The position numbers and the translations under genes are program-made. Below, piece after piece: positions 1 to 7,862 of a stretch of DNA of 64,000 nucleotides (position 1 is its first letter; every line of letters starts with the position of its first letter). The DNA is taken from the NCBI RefSeq assembly GCF_050459865.1, contig NZ_JBCMNM010000012.1, positions 124,001 to 188,000 of the forward strand, read 5' to 3'. The notes under the pieces were generated by a model. It was not told where the DNA came from, did not search any database, and saw only the letters and a list, made by a program, of their open reading frames with translations. This DNA is from Rummeliibacillus pycnus_B. GTDB lineage: Bacteria > Bacillota > Bacilli > Bacillales_A > Planococcaceae.

Positions 1-74
1 TCAAGACGCAATTCAGTAATTAGGGTTAGGAAGGTTGTTTAATAAGGTGGATTCCGATGAAGAAGAATTTGAGG

Positions 75-115
75 AATCATTTTGATCAAACTTTTTTTCA
101 AAATGATTTCTTTTT
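75..115 (+). terminator. Rho-independent terminator at the left edge
   Basis: An 11-bp perfect stem (AATCATTTTGA with its complement at 98-108) is followed by a T-rich tract. Just before it a short acidic open frame (about 19-85, ending in TGA at 83-85) could be the tail of a plus-strand gene, but an in-frame TAA at 17-19 stops it from extending further. The rest of 116-300 shows no coding signal that I can support. Confidence 0.6.
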
Positions 116-324
116 ATTTATTGTAAATATAGGCTAATAAGATGATGCTTCTTAAGCAAACACTCCCCTGCCCTATTAGTTTAACAAGCACCTTCTCCTA
201 TTACACATCATCTACGATATGTGCAGTAAGCTAATTCCTCCTCGTCTTTATGCTATAATCACAAGAAGCTAAATAATTTGTGACTTTATGTGAATAAAAC
301 ATACTGGTGTGGAGGTATATAAAA

Positions 325-660
325 ATGAAAAAGAAAAAGGGAAAATATAAGTCTGAATACGTGCAAGTAATAAGCTATGAAGAAACAAGTAGTGATGAGT
401 TTGACACTGAATCTGAAATAGTCGGAAATTCACCATGTCCTTGCTGTGGATTTATTACAATTCCGAATGATGCCATCGCTTACATCTGCCCAGTATGTTT
501 ATGGGAGATAGATGATTTTATTCAAAGTAATGATGAAGAAAGTGATCAAAACCATGGCTTAACACTGAATGAGGCAAGAAAAAATTATCAACAGTTCGGA
601 AGTGTATTACCTAGGTTAAAAGGTAGGCCACCCAGAGAATATGAATATCCAACAAAATAA
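325..660 (+). CDS. CPCC-type cysteine-rich small protein
   Basis: A 111-residue protein beginning with a lysine-rich stretch. It carries a CPCC motif (PCPCCGF) near residue 38 and a second pair CPVC about 20 residues later, followed by the WEIDD and LNEARKNYQ pattern. This is the signature of the Cys-rich CPCC family, a presumed zinc-binding module of unknown function. The start was set at ATG 325, which has GGAGG nine bases upstream; an open frame begins earlier at 307 without its own ribosome site. It is a single gene followed by a terminator. Family membership is good, the biological role is unknown. Confidence 0.8.
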   Translation: MKKKKGKYKSEYVQVISYEETSSDEFDTESEIVGNSPCPCCGFITIPNDAIAYICPVCLWEIDDFIQSNDEESDQNHGLTLNEARKNYQQFGSVLPRLKGRPPREYEYPTK

Positions 661-675
661 ATAATAGGTAACTAA

Positions 676-713
676 ATGGCCCTATATTTTTAAAAATTTT
701 AGGGCTATTTTTA
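676..713 (+). terminator. Terminator of the CPCC gene
   Basis: GCCCTA...TAGGGC stem with an AT-rich loop followed by TATTTTT, placed 16 bases after the CPCC stop codon. Confidence 0.6.
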
Positions 714-856
714 ATATTCATTGCTCAATTACTTATTGCACATCATCCTTCAACTGCGATATAAAAACTCCGTCTCTTCTTCAACTAACCTGCTCTCGTA
801 GTTTAAGTACAATTCTTCACAATTTTTTTACCACTTTCAACATAAATATCCAATAA

Positions 857-895
857 AAAAATCACCTCTAAGAAAAACTAAAGAGGTGATTTTTA
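857..895. terminator. Bidirectional terminator
   Basis: AAATCACCTCT and AGAGGTGATTT form a perfect stem around a 12-base loop, with T-runs on both strands. It separates the CPCC gene from the oppositely oriented HAD gene. Confidence 0.75.
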
Positions 896-984
896 TCAAA
901 CTTTATTATAAAATTTCGTTCTTTCTATAAATGATCAATTTTTTTCAAAAGCTTCATCTTCTTTACAAACTGTATTTTTTATTT

Positions 985-1617
985 TCATAACAATTCGATA
1001 AAATAATCTAACACTTTATCAGCTTGTTTTAATTCTTCTTCCTGTGCAAAGTCAAAATTGACACAAATTGCAGTTAAACCATTTTCTTTTGCAGCCATGA
1101 TATCTGATAATCGATCACCAATAACGGCGCCTGTAGTAATTTGATTTTCACTGACTATCATCTTAACCAAATCCGATTTTTGTCCTGAAGGAATCGATTG
1201 GATGCTATATACCTTTTTTATAAAACGATCCAAAGAATATGTATCAATAATCGACTTAAGATACTCTATTTGTCCATTACTTGCTATGTATAATTCATGA
1301 TCCGCTCCTAGTTTTTCCAATACAAATTCCACATCTGGATACAAAGAGCCTCTTCTATTTTTTATTAATTCAATTAATTTCTTATGAAAAATCGCGTTAC
1401 TCTTTTCGCGAACCTCCAATGAATGACTTGGACATAATGTTTCCCAAACTACTGGTAATGGTACCCCCATTATTTCTCTATACGTTTCGATTGGAGTATC
1501 TCCATCCCAAAGATTATTTTTTCTTAATACATCAAATGCTCCCTCTAATGCTTGTTCTAAAATTAAATTTGTTTGAAATAATGTACCATCCATGTCAAAG
1601 ATTAATGCTTTCACCAT
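985..1617 (-). CDS. HAD-superfamily hydrolase (phosphoglycolate phosphatase-like)
   Basis: A 210-residue protein with the HAD motif I FDMDGTLF at its amino end (nucleophile Asp plus general acid Asp), motif II ASNGQ near residue 115, a conserved Lys in GQKSDLVK and motif III IGDRLSDIMAAKENG. The helical cap between motifs I and II is of the PGP/phosphatase type. It should dephosphorylate a small cytosolic metabolite; the substrate cannot be read from sequence. Start ATG at 1617 was chosen because AAAGGAGG precedes it, although the frame is open 20 codons further. It is monocistronic. Confidence 0.8.
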   Translation of the reverse strand: MVKALIFDMDGTLFQTNLILEQALEGAFDVLRKNNLWDGDTPIETYREIMGVPLPVVWETLCPSHSLEVREKSNAIFHKKLIELIKNRRGSLYPDVEFVLEKLGADHELYIASNGQIEYLKSIIDTYSLDRFIKKVYSIQSIPSGQKSDLVKMIVSENQITTGAVIGDRLSDIMAAKENGLTAICVNFDFAQEEELKQADKVLDYFIELL

Positions 1618-1725
1618 ACAAATTCCTCCTTTAGAAGCTTTATTATTAGTTGCCACCCTATCTCTTACGTTTTTCATTTTTTAATAAATGGAGATCGTCC
1701 GATTGGATACAATGAGCTGGAATGG

Positions 1726-1772
1726 ATATTGGCTGAATTAAAAGAAGGAGCAATTGAATGCTCCTTTTTCAA
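1726..1772 (+). terminator. Hairpin with gene-remnant flank
   Basis: GGAGCAATTGAATGCTCC followed by TTTTTC on the plus strand. The about 50 bases in front read as a short open frame (GDRPIGYNELEWILAELK) without a start, so this may be the end of a decayed plus-strand gene. The identity of the remnant is unknown. Confidence 0.4.
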
Positions 1773-1846
1773 GCTATTTCGTTTCGTATTAACTAAAAAT
1801 TGCTCTCTATTATTATCGTTATTTCCATCTAGTTTACTTTTAAGAT

Positions 1847-3043
1847 TTATACATTTTTTATCATCGTACTATTAATCACAAGTGCCAATAAAGCACATAC
1901 AAGCATAACAATCGCCATCGGAAGTGCAGTAAGTTCCCCTGCAATCCCCACTAATGGAGATACGATCGAACCACCCAAGAATGGTAGTAAACCTAGCATT
2001 GCAGACGCACTTCCTGCATGTTGTCCTTGGTTTTGCATGCCTAGAGAAAACCCTGTTGGCGAGACAAGACCAACACTTGAGACAGTGATAAAGAAACCTA
2101 GCAAAATCATAAACAGTGGCAATTTAAAGATTGCAACCATGAGCAATAGTAAGCATCCAATCGTTGCTTGCCAAACTCCGAATTTTAAAATCGTTCGTTC
2201 ATCATATTTCCCAACTAAGCGTCCTGTCAGTTGTGTCATCAGTACAATACCAAGGCCATTTAGCGCAAATGATGCTGAAAACCATTGAGGAGATAAGCCG
2301 TACATCTTTTGTAAGACAAATGGAGAAGCCGCTATGTATCCGAACATACACGTTAAAATAAAAGATTGGGTTAATGAATACCCCATGAATTCTTTATCTT
2401 TAATAATGATAGGAAATGCTTTAAAAGGTGTAAAAAAGTTTCCTTCTGTACGCTCCTGGACACGTAATGTTTCAGGAAGTTGCCAAAGTACACCAATCAG
2501 TAAAAGGGTACCTCCAAGTGAAAGTGAGTAGAAAATAAAATGCCAATCTCCAACTGCCAATAAGAATCCACCCAAAAGTGGTGCAACAATTGGTGCAATA
2601 CCATTCACTAAACCAAGGATTGTCATAAATTTCGTCAGTTCTTTGCCACTATACAGATCTCGCGCAGCTGCTTTTGCAATCACAATTCCAGCAGCACCTG
2701 CGAAACCTTGCATAAATCGTAAAATAAGATGGATTATAATTGAACTGGTCAGGCCGCAAAGAAATGAAACAAGCGTGAACAAAATAAGTGCACTAATTAA
2801 AGGTTTTTTTCGTCCCGAAAGATCACTCAGTGGACCAAAAAACATTTGACCTATTGCAAGCCCAATAAAGCAAGCGGTCATACTAAATTGAGTAACTGAT
2901 GTTGATGTATGTAAGTCATTAGCAACCATAGGTAAAGCGGGTAAGTATAAATCCATACAGAGTGGACCAAAGGCAGTTAATGAACCTAAAATGATCACAA
3001 CCCAAAAAGTACTCTTTTTTTCTATCGCAATTGTGGTACTCAT
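1847..3043 (-). CDS. Bcr/CflA-type MFS drug efflux transporter
   Basis: A 398-residue membrane protein with about 12 hydrophobic segments. It shows the MFS motif A variant in the loop after segment 2 (GPLSDLSGRKKPL) and the DHA1/Bcr-CflA pattern QGFAGAAGIVIAKAAARDLYSG in helices 4-5. Members export drugs or metabolites such as bicyclomycin, chloramphenicol or cysteine by proton antiport across the cytoplasmic membrane. ATG 3043 was taken as start because AAAGGTGAT lies eight bases upstream. No regulator is adjacent. The true substrate is undetermined. Confidence 0.85.
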   Translation of the reverse strand: MSTTIAIEKKSTFWVVIILGSLTAFGPLCMDLYLPALPMVANDLHTSTSVTQFSMTACFIGLAIGQMFFGPLSDLSGRKKPLISALILFTLVSFLCGLTSSIIIHLILRFMQGFAGAAGIVIAKAAARDLYSGKELTKFMTILGLVNGIAPIVAPLLGGFLLAVGDWHFIFYSLSLGGTLLLIGVLWQLPETLRVQERTEGNFFTPFKAFPIIIKDKEFMGYSLTQSFILTCMFGYIAASPFVLQKMYGLSPQWFSASFALNGLGIVLMTQLTGRLVGKYDERTILKFGVWQATIGCLLLLMVAIFKLPLFMILLGFFITVSSVGLVSPTGFSLGMQNQGQHAGSASAMLGLLPFLGGSIVSPLVGIAGELTALPMAIVMLVCALLALVINSTMIKNV

Positions 3044-3141
3044 ATAATCACCTTTCATTTTTTCATATATCCATAGTGTATAAATCTTAATGGATATTGT
3101 CTAGATGATTAAGATTATCAATCATATTAATTTCAAACTCA

Positions 3142-3471
3142 TTAATCCTTTGATGCAAAATAATCTCGCTCAACTTTGGAAATTCTTACATGATAATTTT
3201 GATACCATTCTTCCTTTCCCCTTTTCTGAGCGATTTGATGTGATATATTATTTTTCCAATTCTTTATTGCCTCAAGTGAATCCCAATAGGAAACAGTAAT
3301 TCCTAATTCATCATCCCTCGCACTTTCAATGCCTAGAAATCCTTCTTGTTTTAATGCCAGTTCTTCCATTCTTTTTGCCATTTCAGCATATCCATTGTCT
3401 GCTTCTGTACGCTGGGAAGTAAAAATAACCGCATAATAAGGTGGCTTCGGCGTTTTAGCTGTTAAATTCAT
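3142..3471 (-). CDS. Antibiotic biosynthesis monooxygenase (ABM)-like protein
   Basis: A 109-residue ferredoxin-like fold protein. The segments YYAVIFTSQR, EGFLGIESARDDE, GITVSYWDSLEAIKNWK and a closing YHVRISKVERDY match the ABM family (heme-degrading or quinol monooxygenase-like), including the conserved W in SYWDS. A GGGAG site eight bases before ATG 3471 sets the start; the upstream in-frame GTG lacks a site. Such stand-alone proteins are often of unknown substrate. It lies alone between the efflux pump and the aminotransferase. Confidence 0.75.
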   Translation of the reverse strand: MNLTAKTPKPPYYAVIFTSQRTEADNGYAEMAKRMEELALKQEGFLGIESARDDELGITVSYWDSLEAIKNWKNNISHQIAQKRGKEEWYQNYHVRISKVERDYFASKD

Positions 3472-3643
3472 AAATAACACTCCCTACTATTTAATGTAAT
3501 TTAATTTCACTTGCTTTTATTTGGAACACCCTTTAATTATACGAAAATCCACATCCAAATAAAGGGAAATCATATTTGTAAATTTTTACATCCTAGAGAA
3601 AAAAATAAATAAAAAAAACTTAATAAAATTATTATGAAATAAA

Positions 3644-3671
3644 TTCAATTCTCCTAATAATCATGTATAAT
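3644..3671 (+). promoter_or_regulatory. Sigma-A promoter of the aminotransferase gene
   Basis: TTCAAT, 16 bases, TATAAT. The -10 is a perfect match and lies 36 bases before the start codon at 3707. Confidence 0.5.
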
Positions 3672-3706
3672 TACTCGTAGTATATCGAAATGAGGCGAAT
3701 GACAAC

Positions 3707-5002
3707 ATGCATAGTTTAGCAAAAGAATTAAATGAAACTATTCAACAAGAAAATCCTTATGTATATGACATGCTATCTGGTTTAGCAAAAGAATTGTATT
3801 TCCCGAAAGAGGGAATTTTAAGTCAATCAGCCGAAGCTGGGAAAAAAGCGAACAAGTACAACGCTACAATCGGCACAGCTTTAGAAAATGGTAAACCAAT
3901 GCACTTAAAAGTAATTCAAGACACTTTATCTGCATATGAACCTTCTGATTTATACTTATATGCACCACCAGCGGGTAAACCTGCACTTCGTAAAGAATGG
4001 CGTAAAAAAATGCTTGCTGAAAGTCCTTCATTAGAAGGCAAAACTTTTAGTAATCCAATCGTTACAAATGCTTTAACTCATGGTTTAAGTATTGCAGCTG
4101 ATTTGTTTGCAGATGAAGGTGACGCTTTAATCATTCCAGATAAGAACTGGGAAAACTATGACATGGTATTCGGTATCCGTCGACATGCGCATACTGTAAC
4201 ATATCCACTTTATAATGCTGATAACAAATTCAATGCAGAAGGTCTTCGTCAAGCCATCCTTAGTCAAAAAGACAAAGGAAAAGCTATTGTATTATTAAAC
4301 TTCCCGAACAATCCAACTGGTTACACACCAGGTGCTGAAGAAGGTGCAGCAATCGTAAATGCGATTACTGATGCTGCTAATGCTGGAATCAATGTGGTGG
4401 CAATTACTGATGATGCTTACTACTCATTGTTCTTTGAAGATTCTTTACATGAATCATTATTCGGTGCATTAAGTAATGTTCACGAACGTGTACTTGCAGT
4501 GAAAGTCGATGGAGCAACAAAAGAAGAATATATTTGGGGATTCCGTGTTGGTTTCATCACTTATGGTAATACAAGTGAAGCGTTGTTAGCTGCTCTTGAA
4601 GAAAAGACAAAAGGTATTATCCGTGCAACGATCTCAAGTGGACCACATCCATCACAAACATTCTTACTACATGCACTTCAAAGTCCTGAATTTGAAGCAC
4701 AAAAACTAGAAAAATTCAACATCATGAAAGGCCGTGCAAACAAAGTTAAAGCCGTTCTTGAAAACTCTGAATTCGAAAGTGCTTGGGATTACTACCCATT
4801 TAACTCAGGATACTTTATGTGCTTAAAACTAAAAACTGTTGATGCTGACAAATTACGTCTTCACCTTTTAGAAGAATATGGCGTTGGTACAATCGCACTA
4901 AGCGACACGGATCTACGTGTAGCCTTCTCTTGTATCGAAGAAGAAAGTATCGAAGAATTATTCGAATTAATTTATAAAGGTGTAAAAGATATCGAAGCGT
5001 AA
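3707..5002 (+). CDS. Class I/II PLP aminotransferase (paralogue of 30934-32241)
   Basis: A 431-residue fold-type I aminotransferase. It contains the substrate-loop APPAGKP, the PLP-stacking stretch NFPNNPTGY around residue 200, the DDAYY Asp-Tyr pair near residue 240, the Schiff-base lysine in GATKEEY near residue 275 and the arginine motif GFRVGF. It should transfer an amino group between an amino acid and a 2-oxo acid in the cytosol. Substrate is unknown. It shares most of these blocks with the aminotransferase in the sulfur cluster at 31-32 kb, so the two are duplicates. It is monocistronic with its own promoter and terminator. Confidence 0.85.
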   Translation: MHSLAKELNETIQQENPYVYDMLSGLAKELYFPKEGILSQSAEAGKKANKYNATIGTALENGKPMHLKVIQDTLSAYEPSDLYLYAPPAGKPALRKEWRKKMLAESPSLEGKTFSNPIVTNALTHGLSIAADLFADEGDALIIPDKNWENYDMVFGIRRHAHTVTYPLYNADNKFNAEGLRQAILSQKDKGKAIVLLNFPNNPTGYTPGAEEGAAIVNAITDAANAGINVVAITDDAYYSLFFEDSLHESLFGALSNVHERVLAVKVDGATKEEYIWGFRVGFITYGNTSEALLAALEEKTKGIIRATISSGPHPSQTFLLHALQSPEFEAQKLEKFNIMKGRANKVKAVLENSEFESAWDYYPFNSGYFMCLKLKTVDADKLRLHLLEEYGVGTIALSDTDLRVAFSCIEEESIEELFELIYKGVKDIEA

Positions 5003-5021
5003 GCTTATGAAACGAAGAAAG

Positions 5022-5056
5022 CTGGGTGGCAATTTAACTGCTATTCAGTTTTTTTA
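5022..5056 (+). terminator. Terminator of the aminotransferase gene
   Basis: CTGGGTGGCA pairs with TGCTATTCAG (several G-T pairs) across a seven-base loop, followed by seven T. Confidence 0.7.
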
Positions 5057-5105
5057 TTTCATCGAAAACTTTACTGATTAAGTAGGCTCTTATAAGTGAC
5101 TAACA

Positions 5106-5134
5106 TTGAAAAAATAATTATATCGACGTATACT
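5106..5134 (+). promoter_or_regulatory. Promoter of putative antisense RNA (antitoxin)
   Basis: TTGAAA, exactly 17 bases, TATACT. No open frame of note follows; the transcript would run from about 5141 into the terminator at 5241-5285, giving an RNA of about 145 nt that faces the toxin mRNA. Confidence 0.6.
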
Positions 5135-5140
5135 AAAATA

Positions 5141-5285
5141 AATAGCAACATAAATTAAAAAAAGACCGCCGATGTTAGTGCATCAAACGGCCAAATAGAT
5201 AGTTGGTTCCCATAAGGGGATTGGCTGTAAAGGATAAGATAACCCACCCCGCAGAGCGCTCAACTCAAGGATGGGTTATTTTTTA
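5141..5285 (+). ncRNA. Putative type I antitoxin RNA opposite the toxin 3' end
   Basis: Defined by the promoter at 5106-5134 and a hairpin (AACCCA at 5241 with TGGGTT at 5272) followed by ATTTTTT. It overlaps the last codons of the minus-strand toxin gene and its whole 3' untranslated region. This is the convergent layout known for TxpA/RatA and BsrG/SR4 pairs in Bacillus subtilis. Existence of the RNA is inferred from signals, not observed. Confidence 0.5.
5164..5192 (-). terminator. Terminator of the toxin mRNA
   Basis: Read on the minus strand: GATG/CATC and GCCG/CGGC stems with a small bulge, followed by seven T. It would end the toxin transcript about 110 bases after the toxin stop. Confidence 0.55.
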
Positions 5286-5359
5286 TGATTAAATGACAGA
5301 ATTGTAATGACTAACGTTGCAAACGCAATTGCGAACATTAACGCTTCAAATACTGTCAC
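5276..5359 (-). CDS. Holin-like type I toxin peptide (27 aa)
   Basis: The peptide starts with GTG at 5359 and reads MTVFEALMFAIAFATLVI then TILSFNHKK: one transmembrane helix with a short charged tail. This is the pattern of the putative holin-like toxin family (Hol_Tox) found next to antisense RNAs in Firmicutes. A GGGGGGTGATGCC run precedes the GTG. The open frame can be extended upstream to 5485 but that part is untranslated leader. Expected action is insertion into the cytoplasmic membrane when the antisense RNA is lost. Toxicity has not been shown for this copy. Confidence 0.8.
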   Translation of the reverse strand: MTVFEALMFAIAFATLVITILSFNHKK

Positions 5360-5485
5360 GGCATCACCCCCCGGGCCCACACAATGTGGGTTATGCAAAC
5401 GTTGCCGCAGTACGCGGCGATTTAAGTCTGCGAACCTATATTTGGAGTATGCCAACCACCCTCGAGTACCAACTATCTTATACAT

Positions 5486-5514
5486 ATTATACCAATTAAT
5501 GATTCTATTTAAAA
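5486..5514 (-). promoter_or_regulatory. Promoter of the toxin mRNA
   Basis: On the minus strand an extended -10 TGGTATAAT (TATAAT at 5491-5486) lies 16 bases after a weak TTTAAA -35. It gives a leader of about 120 nt, as is usual for translationally silenced type I toxins. Confidence 0.55.
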
Positions 5515-5710
5515 CTCATGAGTTAGTAAAAGCAACAAGAACTTTCTAAGTATGTTTCAGTTACCTACTCATTGAGAATCAATTCTTTTAACGAATATCC
5601 ACATATAGCTGTTTTCTCACCGAAACAAGAAGGTACTGGATCGTTTCGATATTTCTGAAAAATCTTGAATCATGACTTCATGAATAAGCTCTGAATTAGT
5701 TGATCCTTCA

Positions 5711-5881
5711 TTAATAATGTTCATTCAGTTGACTAATTCTATTTCCAATCTCATATAACTGATCTTCAATTAGTTGTAATTCGTAAACTTGACTCACTGA
5801 TTTCCAAGCAATGATAGATAGACTTACTGCTATAACAACTAAACACGCAACCTTAACGTATTCCAATTTGTCCTTTTTCAT
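5711..5881 (-). CDS. Small single-span membrane protein (56 aa), unknown
   Basis: An open frame starting at ATG 5881 with AAAGGAGA a few bases upstream. The product has a lysine-rich start (MKKDKLEYVK), one hydrophobic helix (VACLVVIAVSLSIIAW) and an amphipathic tail (VSQVYELQLIEDQLYEIGNRI) that could form a short coiled coil. I recognise no family. The good ribosome site and the sensible membrane topology support a real gene although it is short. It lies between the toxin cassette and the broken gene at 6078, and reads toward the toxin. Confidence 0.55.
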   Translation of the reverse strand: MKKDKLEYVKVACLVVIAVSLSIIAWKSVSQVYELQLIEDQLYEIGNRISQLNEHY

Positions 5882-6077
5882 TACGCTATCTCCTTTTTTG
5901 TGAGTAGAATCTGATGAATTTTTCTATACATTCACTTTTCAGAACAATTACCTATTTTGAGTATATCATTCAATCGGATTTTTGGTTAAATTTTACAAAC
6001 TTTGAATATTGATATTTGAGACCTGTTCGAAATACTTTTATAATGGTTTTAAGAATAAATATTTGGGAGGAAAAGGC

Positions 6078-6573
6078 ATGAGTATAGCATTCCGCAACTT
6101 ATTAAAGCATATTGACGCATTACCACATACGAAAAAAGAACAAGTGTATCAGTGTGTCAAACGCTATGTAGAGCCTTCTTCCTCTGTCGGGGGGTATGAT
6201 TATGATTCAGGTAGTGATTGGCAAAGAAAATATAGACTGTATGGGGGGATTTATTGCCAAATATGCAGATGCGATTATGGCTCATATTAATCCAAGCAAT
6301 TTACATAAACATGATATTGCCATTATCATTAAGGGTGATGGAACAATTTTTGGAAAAAGAGTAACTCAGCTAGACACAAATCAAAATCACGATGAATGGT
6401 TAGAAATTGCAAGGGATACTATAAAGCCCCAAAAAAGTCCGATTCTAAAAGAAGTATGCTTTTTCAAAATCAAAAAAGGCAACTTATATGGAACTTACAT
6501 CATTTCAGAAGATTTCATTAAAAATGAACAATTTTCGGATGAACAATCTTATCTTAATTTCATCAAAAAATAA
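6078..6573 (+). pseudogene. Frameshifted gene of unknown function
   Basis: Starts at ATG 6078 behind GGGAGGAAAAGG and reads about 55 codons, then stops at 6290. A second open frame one base over carries on to 6573. The two join cleanly if one G is removed from either of two six-G tracts (6189-6194 or 6243-6248); with five G in the second tract the text reads RLYGGFIAKYADAIMAHI without a break. The joined product would be about 164 residues. Its carboxyl half (IIIKGDGTIFGKRVTQLD, FFKIKKGNLYGTYIISEDF) has no family I recognise. This may be a true pseudogene, a slippage-controlled gene or a homopolymer sequencing error. Confidence 0.6.
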
Positions 6574-6626
6574 ACTTATGGAAGTTAGTTATATTTTATT
6601 TAACGTTTTGTTATGGCTTATCACAC

Positions 6627-6665
6627 TGGAGGGAACCACTGATTACGGTTCCCTCCAATTTTTAT
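6627..6665 (+). terminator. Strong terminator after the frameshifted gene
   Basis: TGGAGGGAACC and GGTTCCCTCCA form an 11-bp perfect stem with a nine-base loop, then AATTTTT. Confidence 0.75.
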
Positions 6666-6705
6666 GCAATTATCAACAGCAAAGTTAAAAGTGCTATTTC
6701 TAATT

Positions 6706-6749
6706 AAAAGACCTGCCAACATTTTCATATTGTTGACAGGTCTTTTTTT
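6706..6749. terminator. Bidirectional terminator
   Basis: AAAGACCTG and CAGGTCTTT stems, continued with one mismatch by CCAACA and TGTTGA, and a T7 run on the plus strand. It ends the minus-strand LLM operon. Confidence 0.65.
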
Positions 6750-6789
6750 GCTCATTTTTTTGAACTTCCTACTATTACTATCCCTAAGG

Positions 6790-7848
6790 CTATGATTTAG
6801 TATACTTTTTAATAGCAGGCATAATCTCTGTAGCGATTAATTCGATATTCTTCATAATTTTATCGAACGGTACGCCTCCAAAATCAATTTGTGCCATAAA
6901 ACGTTGGTGACCATATAGCTCATACTGATATAGCATTTTTTCTATAATTTGTTGAGGACTACCTACCATCAATGCTTGGTGACGATCTGGTCCTTCTTCC
7001 ACTTGCCATTTTGGATAGCCAGTTCCACGAATAAACTGCATTCCAGCATTTAGATGCGGATACATTTCTTCTACAGCATCTTGAGAATTCTCGGCTGTAT
7101 AAAATAATGATGCCGTTGCAATTGGTAGTTCAGATGGATCATAACCACTACGTTCAGCCGCTTCTCGATAAGCATCAACAGAAACCTTAAATGTTTCTGC
7201 TGGACCACCTAAAGTCGTTAACATCATAGGAATACCAGCATAGCCTGCTTTAATAGCACTTCCTGGTGGCCCCCCTACTGCTCTCCAAATCGGAAGTGAC
7301 CCTGTTTTTGTATGAGGCAGTATTTCTGCATTTTGTAGTGAAGGACGAAATTTGCCTTCCCAAGTAATATGACTATCTTTATTTAACTGTATTAGCAATT
7401 CAAGTTTTTCTTCAAATAATTCTTCATAGTTATTTAAATCGTATCCAAGCAAGTCGTATGCTCCAACACGTGAACCACGACCTGCAACAATTTCAGCTCG
7501 GCCATGTGAAATCAAATCAATTGTTGAAAAGTCTTCATATGTTCGAACTGGGTCTGCTACACTTATGACAGAGGCAGAACTAGCAATTTTAATATTTTTT
7601 GTTGCTTGAGCAATTGCCCCTAAAATGACAGTATGACCTTGTGAAGCAAAATATTTCTGATGACTCTCACCTACTGCAAATACATCGATACCTGCTTGGT
7701 CTGCTAATTTGCTAGCTTCAATGATTTCTTGAATACGTTGTTCTGCACTAAGATGTTCACCGTTTAAGGGATTCATCACGTGATCCCCTAATGTATATAA
7801 ACCAAATTCCATTCCTTTTGAAGGATCGATACGATATTGTTCCATCAT
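6790..7848 (-). CDS. LLM-class flavin-dependent oxidoreductase
   Basis: A 352-residue TIM-barrel protein of the luciferase-like family (FMN-dependent). Seen are the start FGLYTLGDH, FAVGESHQKYF, TKNIKIASSASVISVADPVR, the SHGRAEIVAGRGSR loop that binds the FMN phosphate and the closing HQRFMAQIDFGGVPF. Members oxidise small organic compounds with reduced flavin and oxygen. ATG 7848 is used because GGAG sits eight bases upstream; the GTG three codons earlier is too close to that site. The gene follows a ring-cleaving dioxygenase by only 14 bases and a MarR gene, so all three probably form one inducible unit. Confidence 0.8.
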   Translation of the reverse strand: MMEQYRIDPSKGMEFGLYTLGDHVMNPLNGEHLSAEQRIQEIIEASKLADQAGIDVFAVGESHQKYFASQGHTVILGAIAQATKNIKIASSASVISVADPVRTYEDFSTIDLISHGRAEIVAGRGSRVGAYDLLGYDLNNYEELFEEKLELLIQLNKDSHITWEGKFRPSLQNAEILPHTKTGSLPIWRAVGGPPGSAIKAGYAGIPMMLTTLGGPAETFKVSVDAYREAAERSGYDPSELPIATASLFYTAENSQDAVEEMYPHLNAGMQFIRGTGYPKWQVEEGPDRHQALMVGSPQQIIEKMLYQYELYGHQRFMAQIDFGGVPFDKIMKNIELIATEIMPAIKKYTKS

Positions 7849-7862
7849 TTTACTCACTCCTT

